From: an uncultured Actinotalea sp.
Lineage (GTDB): Bacteria > Actinomycetota > Actinomycetes > Actinomycetales > Cellulomonadaceae
Length of the DNA: 8,334 nt
Reading direction: 5' to 3'
NCBI RefSeq assembly: GCF_946885855.1
Contig: NZ_CAMPHH010000149.1
Location: forward strand, 1 to 8,334
The notes beneath the pieces are model-generated. The model was not told the DNA's origin. It made no database searches and saw nothing but the letters and a program-made list of their open reading frames with translations. The position numbers and the translations under genes were made by a program. Below are positions 1-5,938 of this stretch, piece by piece. Position 1 is the first letter of the stretch; each line of letters opens with the position of its first letter.

Positions 1-65
1 CCCTGCACCCGCCGCCCCTCAGTCCACGGGGGTGCTCAGGGTCCGGAGGGGCGGCGGGTGCAGGG
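1..65. repeat. Perfect 20-bp inverted repeat beyond the glycosidase gene
   Basis: Bases 1-20 and 46-65 are exact reverse complements of each other, separated by a 25-base loop. The left arm begins CCCTGCACCC and the right arm ends GGGTGCAGGG. The left arm touches the window edge, so the repeat may be longer. It lies downstream of the last gene of the sugar cluster and contains no recognisable gene. As RNA from either strand it would form a very stable stem, so a bidirectional terminator between convergent genes is the likeliest reading. There is no U-tract. Its right arm is shared with a second, mutually exclusive stem (43-83). Confidence 0.75.
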
Positions 66-83
66 GTCCCACCGCCCCTCCGG
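43..83 (-). terminator. Candidate terminator hairpin of the sugar operon
   Basis: The stem starts 21 bases past the glycosidase stop codon. Bases 68-83 pair with 43-58 around a 9-base loop (59-67). On the minus-strand transcript, 15 of 16 pairs are Watson-Crick and the remaining one is a U-G wobble. No U-run follows, which is common for terminator-like hairpins in GC-rich actinobacteria, so termination or 3'-end protection of the mRNA is inferred from position and stability only. A smaller stem (80-85 with 93-98) abuts it. Confidence 0.55.
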
Positions 84-104
84 CCGGCTCGGGGCCGGTC
101 CCCG

Positions 105-1049
105 TCAGGACGCGACCGGCCCGGCGAGCCGGAGCGTGTCGCCGTCGCGCACCACCGGAAGGGGATCGGTGATCTCGCCGACGAACACACCCTCTTCGAC
201 GTCCCGGAAGCCGATGAGGTTCCAGGCGCCCGCCCGGTCCTGCACGAGGCGCGCCGCGTACAGGCTCGGGTGGTCGAACGTCCGGGCCCGGGACAGGTCC
301 CAGGGCCCCAGCAGGGACGCGCCCGGCGCGACCCACATGCCCCCCGGCGAGTCGCGCCGCTCGGGCGCGAGCTGCGGCGGCCAGCAGCAGAACAGCAGGA
401 ACGGCTGCCCGTCGACGACGACGGTCTGGGGCACCTCCATCTGCCCGAACCCCGCGGGCGCGGACAGCGGCGGCTGCACCGTCCACGTGTCCAGGTCCGG
501 GCTGGTCGCGTGGCCGATGACCGAGCGACCCGCCGGGTCGCCCTCGCGGGACCGGGCGGTGACGAGCATGTGCCACCCGTCGCCGTCGGGGTCCGCGAAC
601 ACCCACGGGTCCCGCCACGCCTCGTCGAACCACGCCGTGCCGTCGTACTTCTCGTACCAGCGCGGGTCGGCCTCGGTGAGCGGTCCGGGGATGCGGTGCC
701 ACGTGAGGAGGTCGTCGGAGCGGGCGGCCCCCACGCGCTGGATCAGCCCCCGCTCGGCGCGGCTGACGCCGGTGTAGAACATCCGCCACGTGCCGTCGGG
801 GGCCTGGACCACGGACCCGGTCCAGGTCGCCTGGTCGTCCCACGCCGGGGCGTCGTCGGGCACGAGGGCGTCCGGCAGCAGCTCCCAGTGCGTGAGGTCG
901 GTGGAGCGGGCGTGCCCCACCGACGCGCGCTGGTGGCGGCGGTCCGGGTCGAGCAGCGCCCGGGAGGCCCGCAGGAAGAACAGGTGGTGGAACTCGCCGT
1001 CGTCGGCCGGCCAGCTGTCCCACACCCAGTGGTCGGGGAGTCTCAGCAC
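105..1049 (-). CDS. Minimal clan GH-J (GH32/GH68-like) glycoside hydrolase
   Basis: This is a predicted intracellular fructosidase of 314 residues with no signal peptide. Visible motifs fit the five-bladed propeller of clan GH-J in order. VWDSW at residues 9-13 places Asp11 as nucleophile and resembles the VWDSWP motif of GH68 more than the usual GH32 WMNDPNG. TWTGS at 75-79 and FYTG at 91-94 match blade motifs. RDP at 146-148 supplies the transition-state-stabilising Asp147. QMEVPQ at 203-208 supplies the likely acid/base Glu205. GH32 enzymes usually carry a C-terminal beta-sandwich and approach 500 residues; here the protein ends just after the propeller. The start is GTG at 1049, 7 bases after the upstream permease stop, with an AGGGA-like ribosome site inside the end of that gene, suggesting translational coupling. 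Cleavage of an imported sucrose or fructo-oligosaccharide is inferred from the motifs and from being last in a sugar ABC operon. The exact substrate is unknown, and a transferase or a related beta-propeller activity (GH43-like) is not excluded. Confidence 0.8.
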   Translation of the reverse strand: MLRLPDHWVWDSWPADDGEFHHLFFLRASRALLDPDRRHQRASVGHARSTDLTHWELLPDALVPDDAPAWDDQATWTGSVVQAPDGTWRMFYTGVSRAERGLIQRVGAARSDDLLTWHRIPGPLTEADPRWYEKYDGTAWFDEAWRDPWVFADPDGDGWHMLVTARSREGDPAGRSVIGHATSPDLDTWTVQPPLSAPAGFGQMEVPQTVVVDGQPFLLFCCWPPQLAPERRDSPGGMWVAPGASLLGPWDLSRARTFDHPSLYAARLVQDRAGAWNLIGFRDVEEGVFVGEITDPLPVVRDGDTLRLAGPVAS

Positions 1050-1056
1050 GGGTCGT

Positions 1057-2040
1057 TCATCCCTTCACGCCGGAGGAGGCAATGGAGCTGACGAACGCGC
1101 GCTGGAACGCCAGGAACATCACGAGGACCGGCAGGGTGATGAGCGACGTGTACGCCATGACCTCACCCCAGGCCGGGTTGATCTGGAAGAAGTACTGCAT
1201 GCCGACCATGACCGGCCGGAGGTCCTCCTGCTGCACCACCATGAGCGGCCACAGGTACTGGTTCCACGCGGGCAGGAAAGTGAGGATCGCGACGGTCGCG
1301 AAGGCCGGCCCGGACAGCGGCACGATGATCTTCCGGTAGATCGTGAACCAGCCGGCGCCGTCGATCCGCGCGGCCTCGTCGAAGGACTTCGGGATCGTCG
1401 AGAAGTACTGCGTGAACAGGAAGATGGAGAAGGCGTTCGCGATGAACGGGATCACCTGCACGTGGTACGAGTTCAGCCACCCGAAGTCGTACATCGGGAC
1501 GCCGTTCTCCATGACGATCGTCGGCAGCTTCGAGACCCAGTAGACCATCGGGATCGCGATGGTCTCGAAGGGCACGATGAGCGTCGCGATGATGACCGTG
1601 AGCAGGACCTTGCGCCCGCCCCACTCCAGCCGCGAGAGCGCGAAGCCGGCCATCGAGTTGACGATGATCCCGAGGCCCACGATGAGCGTCGTGACGAGCA
1701 CCGAGTTGAAGATGAACCGCGCGACGGGGACGCGCTCGAAGACGCCGGAGTAGTTGTCCAGGCTGATGTCCCCGACGGGCAGGAACGCCTGGGGCGAGTC
1801 GATGTCGGACAGGATCTGCGCGTCCGGCTTGAGGCTCGAGACGAACATGAACACGAGCGGGAAGAGGAAGAACAGCGCGAGCAGGACCATCGGCAGGTAG
1901 CCGAGGACCTTCCGCCGCCGACGGCGTCGCGCGGCCTCCTCGGCGCTGCGGCGGCGCTCCGCGTCACGGGCGGCCATCTGGTCAGGCGTCCCGGGCGCGC
2001 GGCCCGACGACGGCGCGGCGTGCGAGGTGTCAGCACTCAT
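1057..2040 (-). CDS. Carbohydrate ABC transporter permease, MalG type
   Basis: This 327-residue inner-membrane subunit of a CUT1-type sugar importer has about six hydrophobic segments (roughly 46-68, 107-133, 146-168, 193-212, 246-268 and 296-316). The cytoplasmic EAA loop that docks on the ATPase begins at residue 222 (EAARIDGAGW). The protein ends GVKG, a common MalG-family C-terminus. The first 45 residues form a polar Ala/Arg-rich tail ending in a run of basic residues (38-44) before the first membrane segment. I chose the ATG at 2040 rather than the much longer open frame, which runs into the upstream permease gene. AAGGA, 6 to 7 bases ahead, lies in the last codons of that gene, and only 2 bases separate its stop from this start, so coupled translation is expected. 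Sugar specificity cannot be read from the sequence. Confidence 0.93.
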   Translation of the reverse strand: MSADTSHAAPSSGRAPGTPDQMAARDAERRRSAEEAARRRRRRKVLGYLPMVLLALFFLFPLVFMFVSSLKPDAQILSDIDSPQAFLPVGDISLDNYSGVFERVPVARFIFNSVLVTTLIVGLGIIVNSMAGFALSRLEWGGRKVLLTVIIATLIVPFETIAIPMVYWVSKLPTIVMENGVPMYDFGWLNSYHVQVIPFIANAFSIFLFTQYFSTIPKSFDEAARIDGAGWFTIYRKIIVPLSGPAFATVAILTFLPAWNQYLWPLMVVQQEDLRPVMVGMQYFFQINPAWGEVMAYTSLITLPVLVMFLAFQRAFVSSIASSGVKG

Positions 2041-2042
2041 GG

Positions 2043-3014
2043 TCAGTCCTTCTCCCGCGTGAGCCAGCGCTGGACGAGCGCGATGACGAGGACGATGACG
2101 AAGAAGATCAGCGAGATGGCGGCGCCGTACCCGGTCTCCTGGCGGCGGTAGCCCTGCTGCACGGCGTGGTAGACGAGGGTCGTGGTCGCGTCGCGCGGGC
2201 CGCCCTGCGTCATGACGTCGATCTGCACGAAGAGGCCGAGCGCCTGGATCGTGATCGTCACGAGGATGAACACCATGGTCGAGCGCAGGCCCGGCCATGT
2301 GACGTCCTTGAACTGCTGCCAGGCGTTGGCGCCGTCCATGCGGGCGGCCTCGTAGAGCTCCTCCGGGATCGTCTGCAGCCCCGAGAGCCAGATGATCATG
2401 TGAAAGCCCACGGCCTGCCAGATCGAGAGCACGATGATCGCGGGCAGCGCCGTGCTCGTGTTGCCGAGCCAGTTGGTGCCCTGGACCGCGCCGAAGGTCA
2501 GCGTGTCGAGCATCGAGTTGACGAGCCCGTCCCGCTGGTACATGAAGTCCCAGAGGATCGAGATGACGACGATCGAGGTGACGACCGGGATGAAGTACAC
2601 GACCCGGAACCACGTGACGAACCGCAGCTTCTGGTTGACCAGGATCGCCATGACCAGCGCGAGCCCGGACTGCAGCGGCACGACGACCGCCGCGAAGAGG
2701 AACGTGTTGACCAGCGACCGGACGAACGTCGGGTCGTTGGTGAACGCCCGGACGAAGTTGTCCAGCCCGACGAACCGCGGCGGGTTGGGCGAGATGAGCC
2801 GCGCGTTGGTGAACGACAGCCCGAACGCCAGGAGCACGGGGACCACGAGGAAGAGCAGGAGCAGGATCGTCGCCGGGGCGACCATCCAGTAGGCGGAGCG
2901 GTGGCCCTCGCGGGCGGAGCGGGCGCGGCGCCGTTGGCGGCCGGTCCGCGCGGCGCCGTCGTCGGGCAGCGCGTGCGGGGTGATCTGCTGGGCGGGGATC
3001 GCCATGGGAGACAT
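2043..3014 (-). CDS. Carbohydrate ABC transporter permease, MalF type
   Basis: This is the partner permease of the sugar importer, 323 residues from the chosen ATG. Hydrophobic segments lie near 43-67, 102-126, 136-157, 187-212, 247-268 and 297-316. The EAA loop starts at residue 222 (EAARMDGANAW). The periplasmic-side motif SFTNARL at 67-73, followed by FVGLDNF at 81-87, is typical of MalF-like permeases of the CUT1 family. A basic, disordered-looking N-terminus of about 40 residues precedes the first membrane helix. The start is uncertain. ATG at 3014 (MSPMAIP) has only a weak GGA upstream, ATG at 3005 (MAIP) is equally plausible, and a longer open frame to 3053 runs into an intercistronic hairpin and is unlikely. 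The gene follows the binding-protein gene after about 100 bases and is nearly fused to the next permease gene. Confidence 0.92.
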   Translation of the reverse strand: MSPMAIPAQQITPHALPDDGAARTGRQRRRARSAREGHRSAYWMVAPATILLLLFLVVPVLLAFGLSFTNARLISPNPPRFVGLDNFVRAFTNDPTFVRSLVNTFLFAAVVVPLQSGLALVMAILVNQKLRFVTWFRVVYFIPVVTSIVVISILWDFMYQRDGLVNSMLDTLTFGAVQGTNWLGNTSTALPAIIVLSIWQAVGFHMIIWLSGLQTIPEELYEAARMDGANAWQQFKDVTWPGLRSTMVFILVTITIQALGLFVQIDVMTQGGPRDATTTLVYHAVQQGYRRQETGYGAAISLIFFVIVLVIALVQRWLTREKD

Positions 3015-3037
3015 CCGTTCCGGCGCGCGGCGTCCCC

Positions 3038-3080
3038 CGGGACGCCCGGGCACCGTGGACGTGGGTGCCCGGGCGCCCCG
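3038..3080 (-). other. Intercistronic hairpin between binding-protein and permease genes
   Basis: Bases 3043-3054 and 3064-3075 are perfect 12-base inverted repeats around a 9-base loop. Allowing one mismatch (3042/3076), the stem extends to 3038-3054 with 3064-3080, pairing 16 of 17 positions. It sits in the 101-base gap after the binding-protein stop and 23 bases before the first permease ATG. No U-tract follows. In sugar ABC operons such as malE-malF, a hairpin here is known to protect the upstream mRNA and lower downstream expression, giving excess binding protein over permease. The same role is inferred here. Confidence 0.7.
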
Positions 3081-3115
3081 CTCACGGGGGCCGGCTGCCG
3101 TTCAGGACGGTCGGC

Positions 3116-4426
3116 TCAGAAGCCGTAGCCGTCGTTGGACTCGATGTTGGCGTCGATCTCCTGGACCGCCTGGTCGAGCGTCGACTGCACGTCGGCGCCG
3201 CTCATGATGTCCTTCGCGGCGCGCTCGAAGACGCTGGAGATCACCGCGTAGGCCGGTGTCGGCGGACGCTCGAGGGCGTAGAGCTGGGAGAGCTCGACGA
3301 ACGGCTGGAGCGGGTCGCCCTCGCCGAACATCTCCGACATCTCCTCGGCGCCTGCCGTGGCCGGGATGACGACCTGCTTGTCCGCGAACGCCGCGATGTA
3401 CTCGTCCTGGAACGAGAACTCCAGGTACGCCCGGGCGCCGTCGGCGTCGTTGCACTCCGACGAGATGCCCCACTGCCAGGACGCGCCACCGATCTTCGGG
3501 CCGGTGCCGAAGTCCGGCGGCGGGAGGATGAGCAGGTCGTCCCCGGCGGCCTCGAGCGAGCCCATCGCGTTCCACACGCCGGTGTAGCTCATCGCGACCT
3601 CGTCGTTGTTGAACTCCTCGTTGCCGATCGTGCCGGCGTCGGAGGTGAGGCCGCGCTCGAAGGCGCTCTGGAACCAGTCGAAGAACTCCACGGCCTCGGG
3701 GCCGTTGAGCGCGCCGTCGGCGGTGAGGAAGGTGTCGCGGTCGATGAGGTCGCCACCGGCGGACTGCAGCATCGGCGAGTAGGCGTAGGGCCACCACTCG
3801 CCCGTGTCCTCGGCGCCGATGTCCAGCGGGGTCTCGTAGCCCGCCTCCTGGAGCGTGACGAGCGCGGCGTCGAACTCCTCGACCGTCCACGGCTCGTCCG
3901 TGCTCGGGATGCGGATCCCGTTGTCGGTCAGCACGGACTCGCGGGCGAAGATCGCGAGCGCCGCGTCCCAGTAGCCGGCCGAGTAGACCTCGTCCTGGTA
4001 GCGGCCGACCGCCGTCGGCAGCAGCGAGTCGATGATCTCCTGGTCGAGGCCGAGCGGCTGGATGTACCCCGCCCAGGCCCAGTTCGGGACGATCGGGCCG
4101 TCCATGTCGAGCAGGCAGGGCAGGTCACCGGCCGCGGCGCCCGCGACGACGGCGTCGTTGTACGCGCCCTGCGGGAAGGACTCCATGACGACCTCGTAGT
4201 CGTCCTGGGAGTCGTTGAAGTCGGCGATGATCTGCTCGTAGACCTCGAGCTCGGCGGGGTTGCCGGCCGAGTGCGTCCACATCGTGATCTCGGTGGTGCC
4301 GCCGTCACCGCCGGCGTCGCCCCCGTCCGATCCGCCGTCCGACTGACCGGCCTGGCCGCATGCTGCGAGAAGGGTCGCGGACGCCGCCGTCATGGCTAGC
4401 ATCCCCGTGAGGGACCTGCGAGACAT
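3116..4426 (-). CDS. Sugar ABC transporter substrate-binding lipoprotein
   Basis: This 436-residue extracytoplasmic solute-binding protein would capture the sugar and deliver it to the two permeases. The N-terminus is a lipoprotein signal: MSRRS charged region, hydrophobic stretch, then LAAC with the lipidated Cys at residue 23. A Gly/Asp/Ser linker (about 24-43) follows, then the mature fold starting EITMWTHSAG at 46, typical of family 1 (MalE-like) sugar-binding proteins. Aromatic residues that could stack on sugar rings occur in the body (for example NWAW near 115 and the EWWPYAY stretch). Length fits the family. I chose ATG at 4426 because it gives a complete signal peptide and follows a strong AGGAGAGGAA site; the open frame extends further upstream without support. 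It lies 80 bases after the repressor stop, with no convincing promoter of its own, so read-through from the repressor promoter is likely. The ligand is unknown; a fructoside is inferred from the linked glycosidase. Confidence 0.92.
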   Translation of the reverse strand: MSRRSLTGMLAMTAASATLLAACGQAGQSDGGSDGGDAGGDGGTTEITMWTHSAGNPAELEVYEQIIADFNDSQDDYEVVMESFPQGAYNDAVVAGAAAGDLPCLLDMDGPIVPNWAWAGYIQPLGLDQEIIDSLLPTAVGRYQDEVYSAGYWDAALAIFARESVLTDNGIRIPSTDEPWTVEEFDAALVTLQEAGYETPLDIGAEDTGEWWPYAYSPMLQSAGGDLIDRDTFLTADGALNGPEAVEFFDWFQSAFERGLTSDAGTIGNEEFNNDEVAMSYTGVWNAMGSLEAAGDDLLILPPPDFGTGPKIGGASWQWGISSECNDADGARAYLEFSFQDEYIAAFADKQVVIPATAGAEEMSEMFGEGDPLQPFVELSQLYALERPPTPAYAVISSVFERAAKDIMSGADVQSTLDQAVQEIDANIESNDGYGF

Positions 4427-4430
4427 CGTG

Positions 4431-4440
4431 TTCCTCTCCT
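4431..4440 (-). promoter_or_regulatory. Ribosome binding site of the binding-protein gene
   Basis: On the minus strand AGGAGAGGAA ends 4 bases before the ATG at 4426; the GAGG core is 6 bases away. It is the strongest Shine-Dalgarno among the transport genes and decides the start. It fits the high expression usually needed for a binding protein. Confidence 0.75.
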
Positions 4441-4506
4441 GGCGTCGCGACGGGCAAGGTCGCGGCGCCGGCTCGGTGGCCGCCTGCTGGTGGCCACAGG
4501 GTTGTG

Positions 4507-5565
4507 TCATCCCCGCCGCCGGCCCGGGTCCCGGGTCGGCGGCGGGCCCACGGAGGCCCGGCGGACGAGCGGGCACGGCATGAGCACCACGCCGTCGTCG
4601 TCCGTCGGGCGTGCACGCGCACCGAGCAGCACCTCCACGGCCCAGCGCCCCATCTCGTCATGGGGCAGGCGGACCGTCGTGAGGCCGGGGTCGAGCTCGG
4701 CCGCGATGAGCTGCTGGTCGTCGTAGCCGACGACCGACAGGTCGGTGGGGATCTCCAGGCCGTGGTGCCGCGCCGCGGCGTACGCGCCCATGGCGATCCG
4801 GTCGTTGAAGCAGAACAGCGCCGTGGGCCGCCGGTCCTCGGGCAGCTCCAGCACGCGCGACGCGGCGGCCATCCCGCCCGCCGCGTCGGAGACGCCCCGG
4901 ACGTGCAGCGCGGGGTCCGGCTTGATGCCCGCGCGCCGCAGCACCTCGAGGTAGCCCTCCAGGCGCAGGCCGGACGCGACCGGGGCCGGCTCCTCGTCGA
5001 TGTCGACGTAGGCGATCCGCCGGTGCCCGGCGTCGACGAGCTCCTGCACCGCCGCGACGGCCCCGCCGCGGTCGTCCGGCACCACGGCGGGGAAGCCGCC
5101 GACGGCGGGCCGGGCGTCGAGGAAGACGGCGTCGCCCGGAAGGTTCTCCGGCAGGTCCTCCAGGACCCGGTGCCACATGCAGGCGTAGACGAGGCCGTCC
5201 ACCTGCTGGTCCAGCAGCGCCCCCACGGCCTCGCGCTCGAGCTCCGCGTCGCCGCCGGTGTTGACGAGGAAGAGCAGGTGCCCGTGCTCGCGGGCGACCT
5301 CCTGCGCGGCCTCCACCATCCGCACGGCGTACGGCGTCGTCGCGATGCGGTCGGAGACCAGGCCGATGGTGTGGGTGCGGCGGGTCCGGAGGCTGCGGGC
5401 GAGGCGGTTGGGTGCGTAGCCCGTCTCCACGGCGGCGCGCCGCACGCGCTCGCGGGTGGCGGCGGGGATGCGGTCCTCGGCGCGGTCGTTGAGGACGAGG
5501 GACACCGTGGCGGCGGAGACGCCCGCTGCCTGTGCCACGTCCTTGATGCCGACCCGCTTGGCCAC
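4507..5565 (-). CDS. LacI-family transcriptional repressor of the sugar cluster
   Basis: This 352-residue DNA-binding regulator is first in the cluster. The N-terminal helix-turn-helix spans residues 7-26 (IKDVAQAAGV, then SAATVSLVLN). The hinge helix is at 51-61 (APNRLARSLRT), the region that inserts at a central CpG in LacI-type operators. Residues 65-315 are the periplasmic-binding-protein-like effector domain, with family landmarks TIGLVSD (66-72), FNDRIAMGA (253-261), SVVGYDD (277-283) and the dimer-end motif LTTVRLPHDEMG (295-306). The start is GTG at 5565, right after a GAGGAGGAGGAG ribosome site. The C-terminal 15 residues are Pro/Arg-rich and coincide with a strong DNA hairpin overlapping the stop. 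The protein probably represses its own promoter and the downstream transport and hydrolase genes, with an imported sugar or its product as inducer. The effector is not deducible. Confidence 0.93.
   Translation of the reverse strand: MAKRVGIKDVAQAAGVSAATVSLVLNDRAEDRIPAATRERVRRAAVETGYAPNRLARSLRTRRTHTIGLVSDRIATTPYAVRMVEAAQEVAREHGHLLFLVNTGGDAELEREAVGALLDQQVDGLVYACMWHRVLEDLPENLPGDAVFLDARPAVGGFPAVVPDDRGGAVAAVQELVDAGHRRIAYVDIDEEPAPVASGLRLEGYLEVLRRAGIKPDPALHVRGVSDAAGGMAAASRVLELPEDRRPTALFCFNDRIAMGAYAAARHHGLEIPTDLSVVGYDDQQLIAAELDPGLTTVRLPHDEMGRWAVEVLLGARARPTDDDGVVLMPCPLVRRASVGPPPTRDPGRRRG
4512..4546 (-). other. Hairpin at the 3' end of the repressor gene
   Basis: Bases 4512-4521 and 4537-4546 are perfect 10-base inverted repeats. 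The interior (4522-4536) can add three further G-C pairs (4523-4525 with 4533-4535). It begins 3 bases before the stop codon on the minus strand and encodes the Pro/Arg-rich tail of the repressor. There is no following U-tract. Possible roles are partial termination, or an mRNA-stability boundary that separates low repressor from high binding-protein expression. It could also be only a by-product of a GC-rich Pro/Arg coding tail. Confidence 0.5.
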
Positions 5566-5567
5566 CG

Positions 5568-5579
5568 CTCCTCCTCCTC
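5568..5579 (-). promoter_or_regulatory. Ribosome binding site of the repressor gene
   Basis: GAGGAGGAGGAG on the minus strand, four GAG triplets, ends 2 bases before the GTG start at 5565. Several registers can pair with the 16S rRNA tail. It fixes the GTG as the start, since the residues after it give the canonical LacI N-terminus. Confidence 0.75.
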
Positions 5580-5589
5580 GAGGACGTCC

Positions 5590-5610
5590 GCCGGCCCTCG
5601 GGGGCCCGGC
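5590..5610 (-). other. Short hairpin in the repressor mRNA leader
   Basis: Bases 5590-5597 pair with 5602-5610 with one bulged base and a 4-base loop. It lies in the predicted 5' untranslated leader, between the operator and the ribosome site, about 10 bases upstream of the latter. Function unknown; in DNA this rich in G and C, such short stems can occur by chance. Confidence 0.35.
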
Positions 5611-5627
5611 CGATCGTGCGATCCGGT

Positions 5628-5647
5628 CTGTTAAACCGATTTAGCAG
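5628..5647 (-). promoter_or_regulatory. LacI-type operator
   Basis: The 20-base site CTGTTAAACCGATTTAGCAG matches its own reverse complement at 16 of 20 positions, with a perfect TAAA-n-CG-n-TTTA core and the central CpG typical of LacI/GalR operators. It is the most AT-rich patch of the window and the only such site I found. It lies 63 bases upstream of the repressor start and 7 bases downstream of the candidate -10 box, so bound repressor would cover the transcription start or block early elongation. This supports autoregulation of the repressor-transporter-hydrolase cluster. Confidence 0.8.
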
Positions 5648-5654
5648 TACGCCG

Positions 5655-5684
5655 AGTGTGGCCCCGGCCACGTCGGGCTGTCAA
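5655..5684 (-). promoter_or_regulatory. Candidate promoter of the repressor-sugar operon
   Basis: On the minus strand a perfect TTGACA -35 box lies at 5684-5679, followed after 18 bases by CACACT (5660-5655), a weak -10 match with 3 of 6 consensus positions. The expected start of transcription, near 5648, abuts the operator. The spacer contains an inverted repeat (GTGGCC, CC, GGCCAC on the plus strand, 5658-5671) that may be a second protein site. Sigma-70-type recognition is inferred from the boxes alone. Confidence 0.5.
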
Positions 5685-5938
5685 GGGATCCGGGGGGAAG
5701 CGTGCCGGGATCGCTCCGCAGGCGTGACCCGGCCGCGACGTGATCCGGGGCCGGTGGGCGGTCGCTCCCGGGTCGGTCGACGCGCGGTCGTACCGCCTGG
5801 GCGGGCCCCTGACCCGCGCTTTCACCCCGTGGATCACCCTCCCGACCGGTTCACGAGACCCCCTGTCCCAAGGATCATGGTCTTGCGCGGCGATCCCGCG
5901 TCGGCGGCAGCGGTGCCGCCACGGAGCAAGGGGGACTG
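5685..5938. other. Non-coding divergent intergenic region
   Basis: About 250 bases separate the minus-strand sugar promoter from the plus-strand small membrane-protein gene. Reading frames across it give Arg/Pro-rich translations with no domain, so I see no gene. A very weak plus-strand promoter candidate is TTCACG (5850-5855), a 17-base spacer, then GATCAT (5873-5878). A perfect 7-base stem with a 4-base loop lies at 5903-5920, just upstream of the ribosome site, and could influence translation. Nothing else is recognisable. Confidence 0.5.
5928..5935 (+). promoter_or_regulatory. Ribosome binding site of the small membrane-protein gene
   Basis: AAGGGGGA ends 3 bases before the ATG at 5939. 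The spacing is short but workable, and it favours this ATG over the in-frame ATG at 5951, which has no clear site of its own. Confidence 0.55.

Noticed and set aside
790..2151. Long plus-strand open frame opposite the glycosidase and MalG-type permease genes
   Set aside because: The translation is Arg/Asp/Glu-rich with no domain and is antisense to genes with clear family motifs. Long antisense frames are expected at this GC content.
3065..4399. Long plus-strand open frame opposite the binding-protein gene
   Set aside because: Composition is Arg/Val/Leu/Gly/Asp-rich with no signal peptide or domain, whereas the minus strand encodes an evident lipoprotein.
4443..4452. Perfect 10-base palindrome CGTCGCGACG before the binding-protein gene
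   Set aside because: Considered as a second operator, but it lacks the AT-rich half-sites of the site at 5628-5647, and short GC palindromes are frequent by chance here.
4504..5634. Long plus-strand open frame opposite the repressor gene
   Set aside because: It mirrors the LacI gene and has no recognisable protein features.
5687..5752. Direct repeat GATCCGGGG (near 5687 and 5742)
   Set aside because: Only 9 bases long, GC-rich, with no palindromic structure or relation to promoter elements, so it is probably chance.
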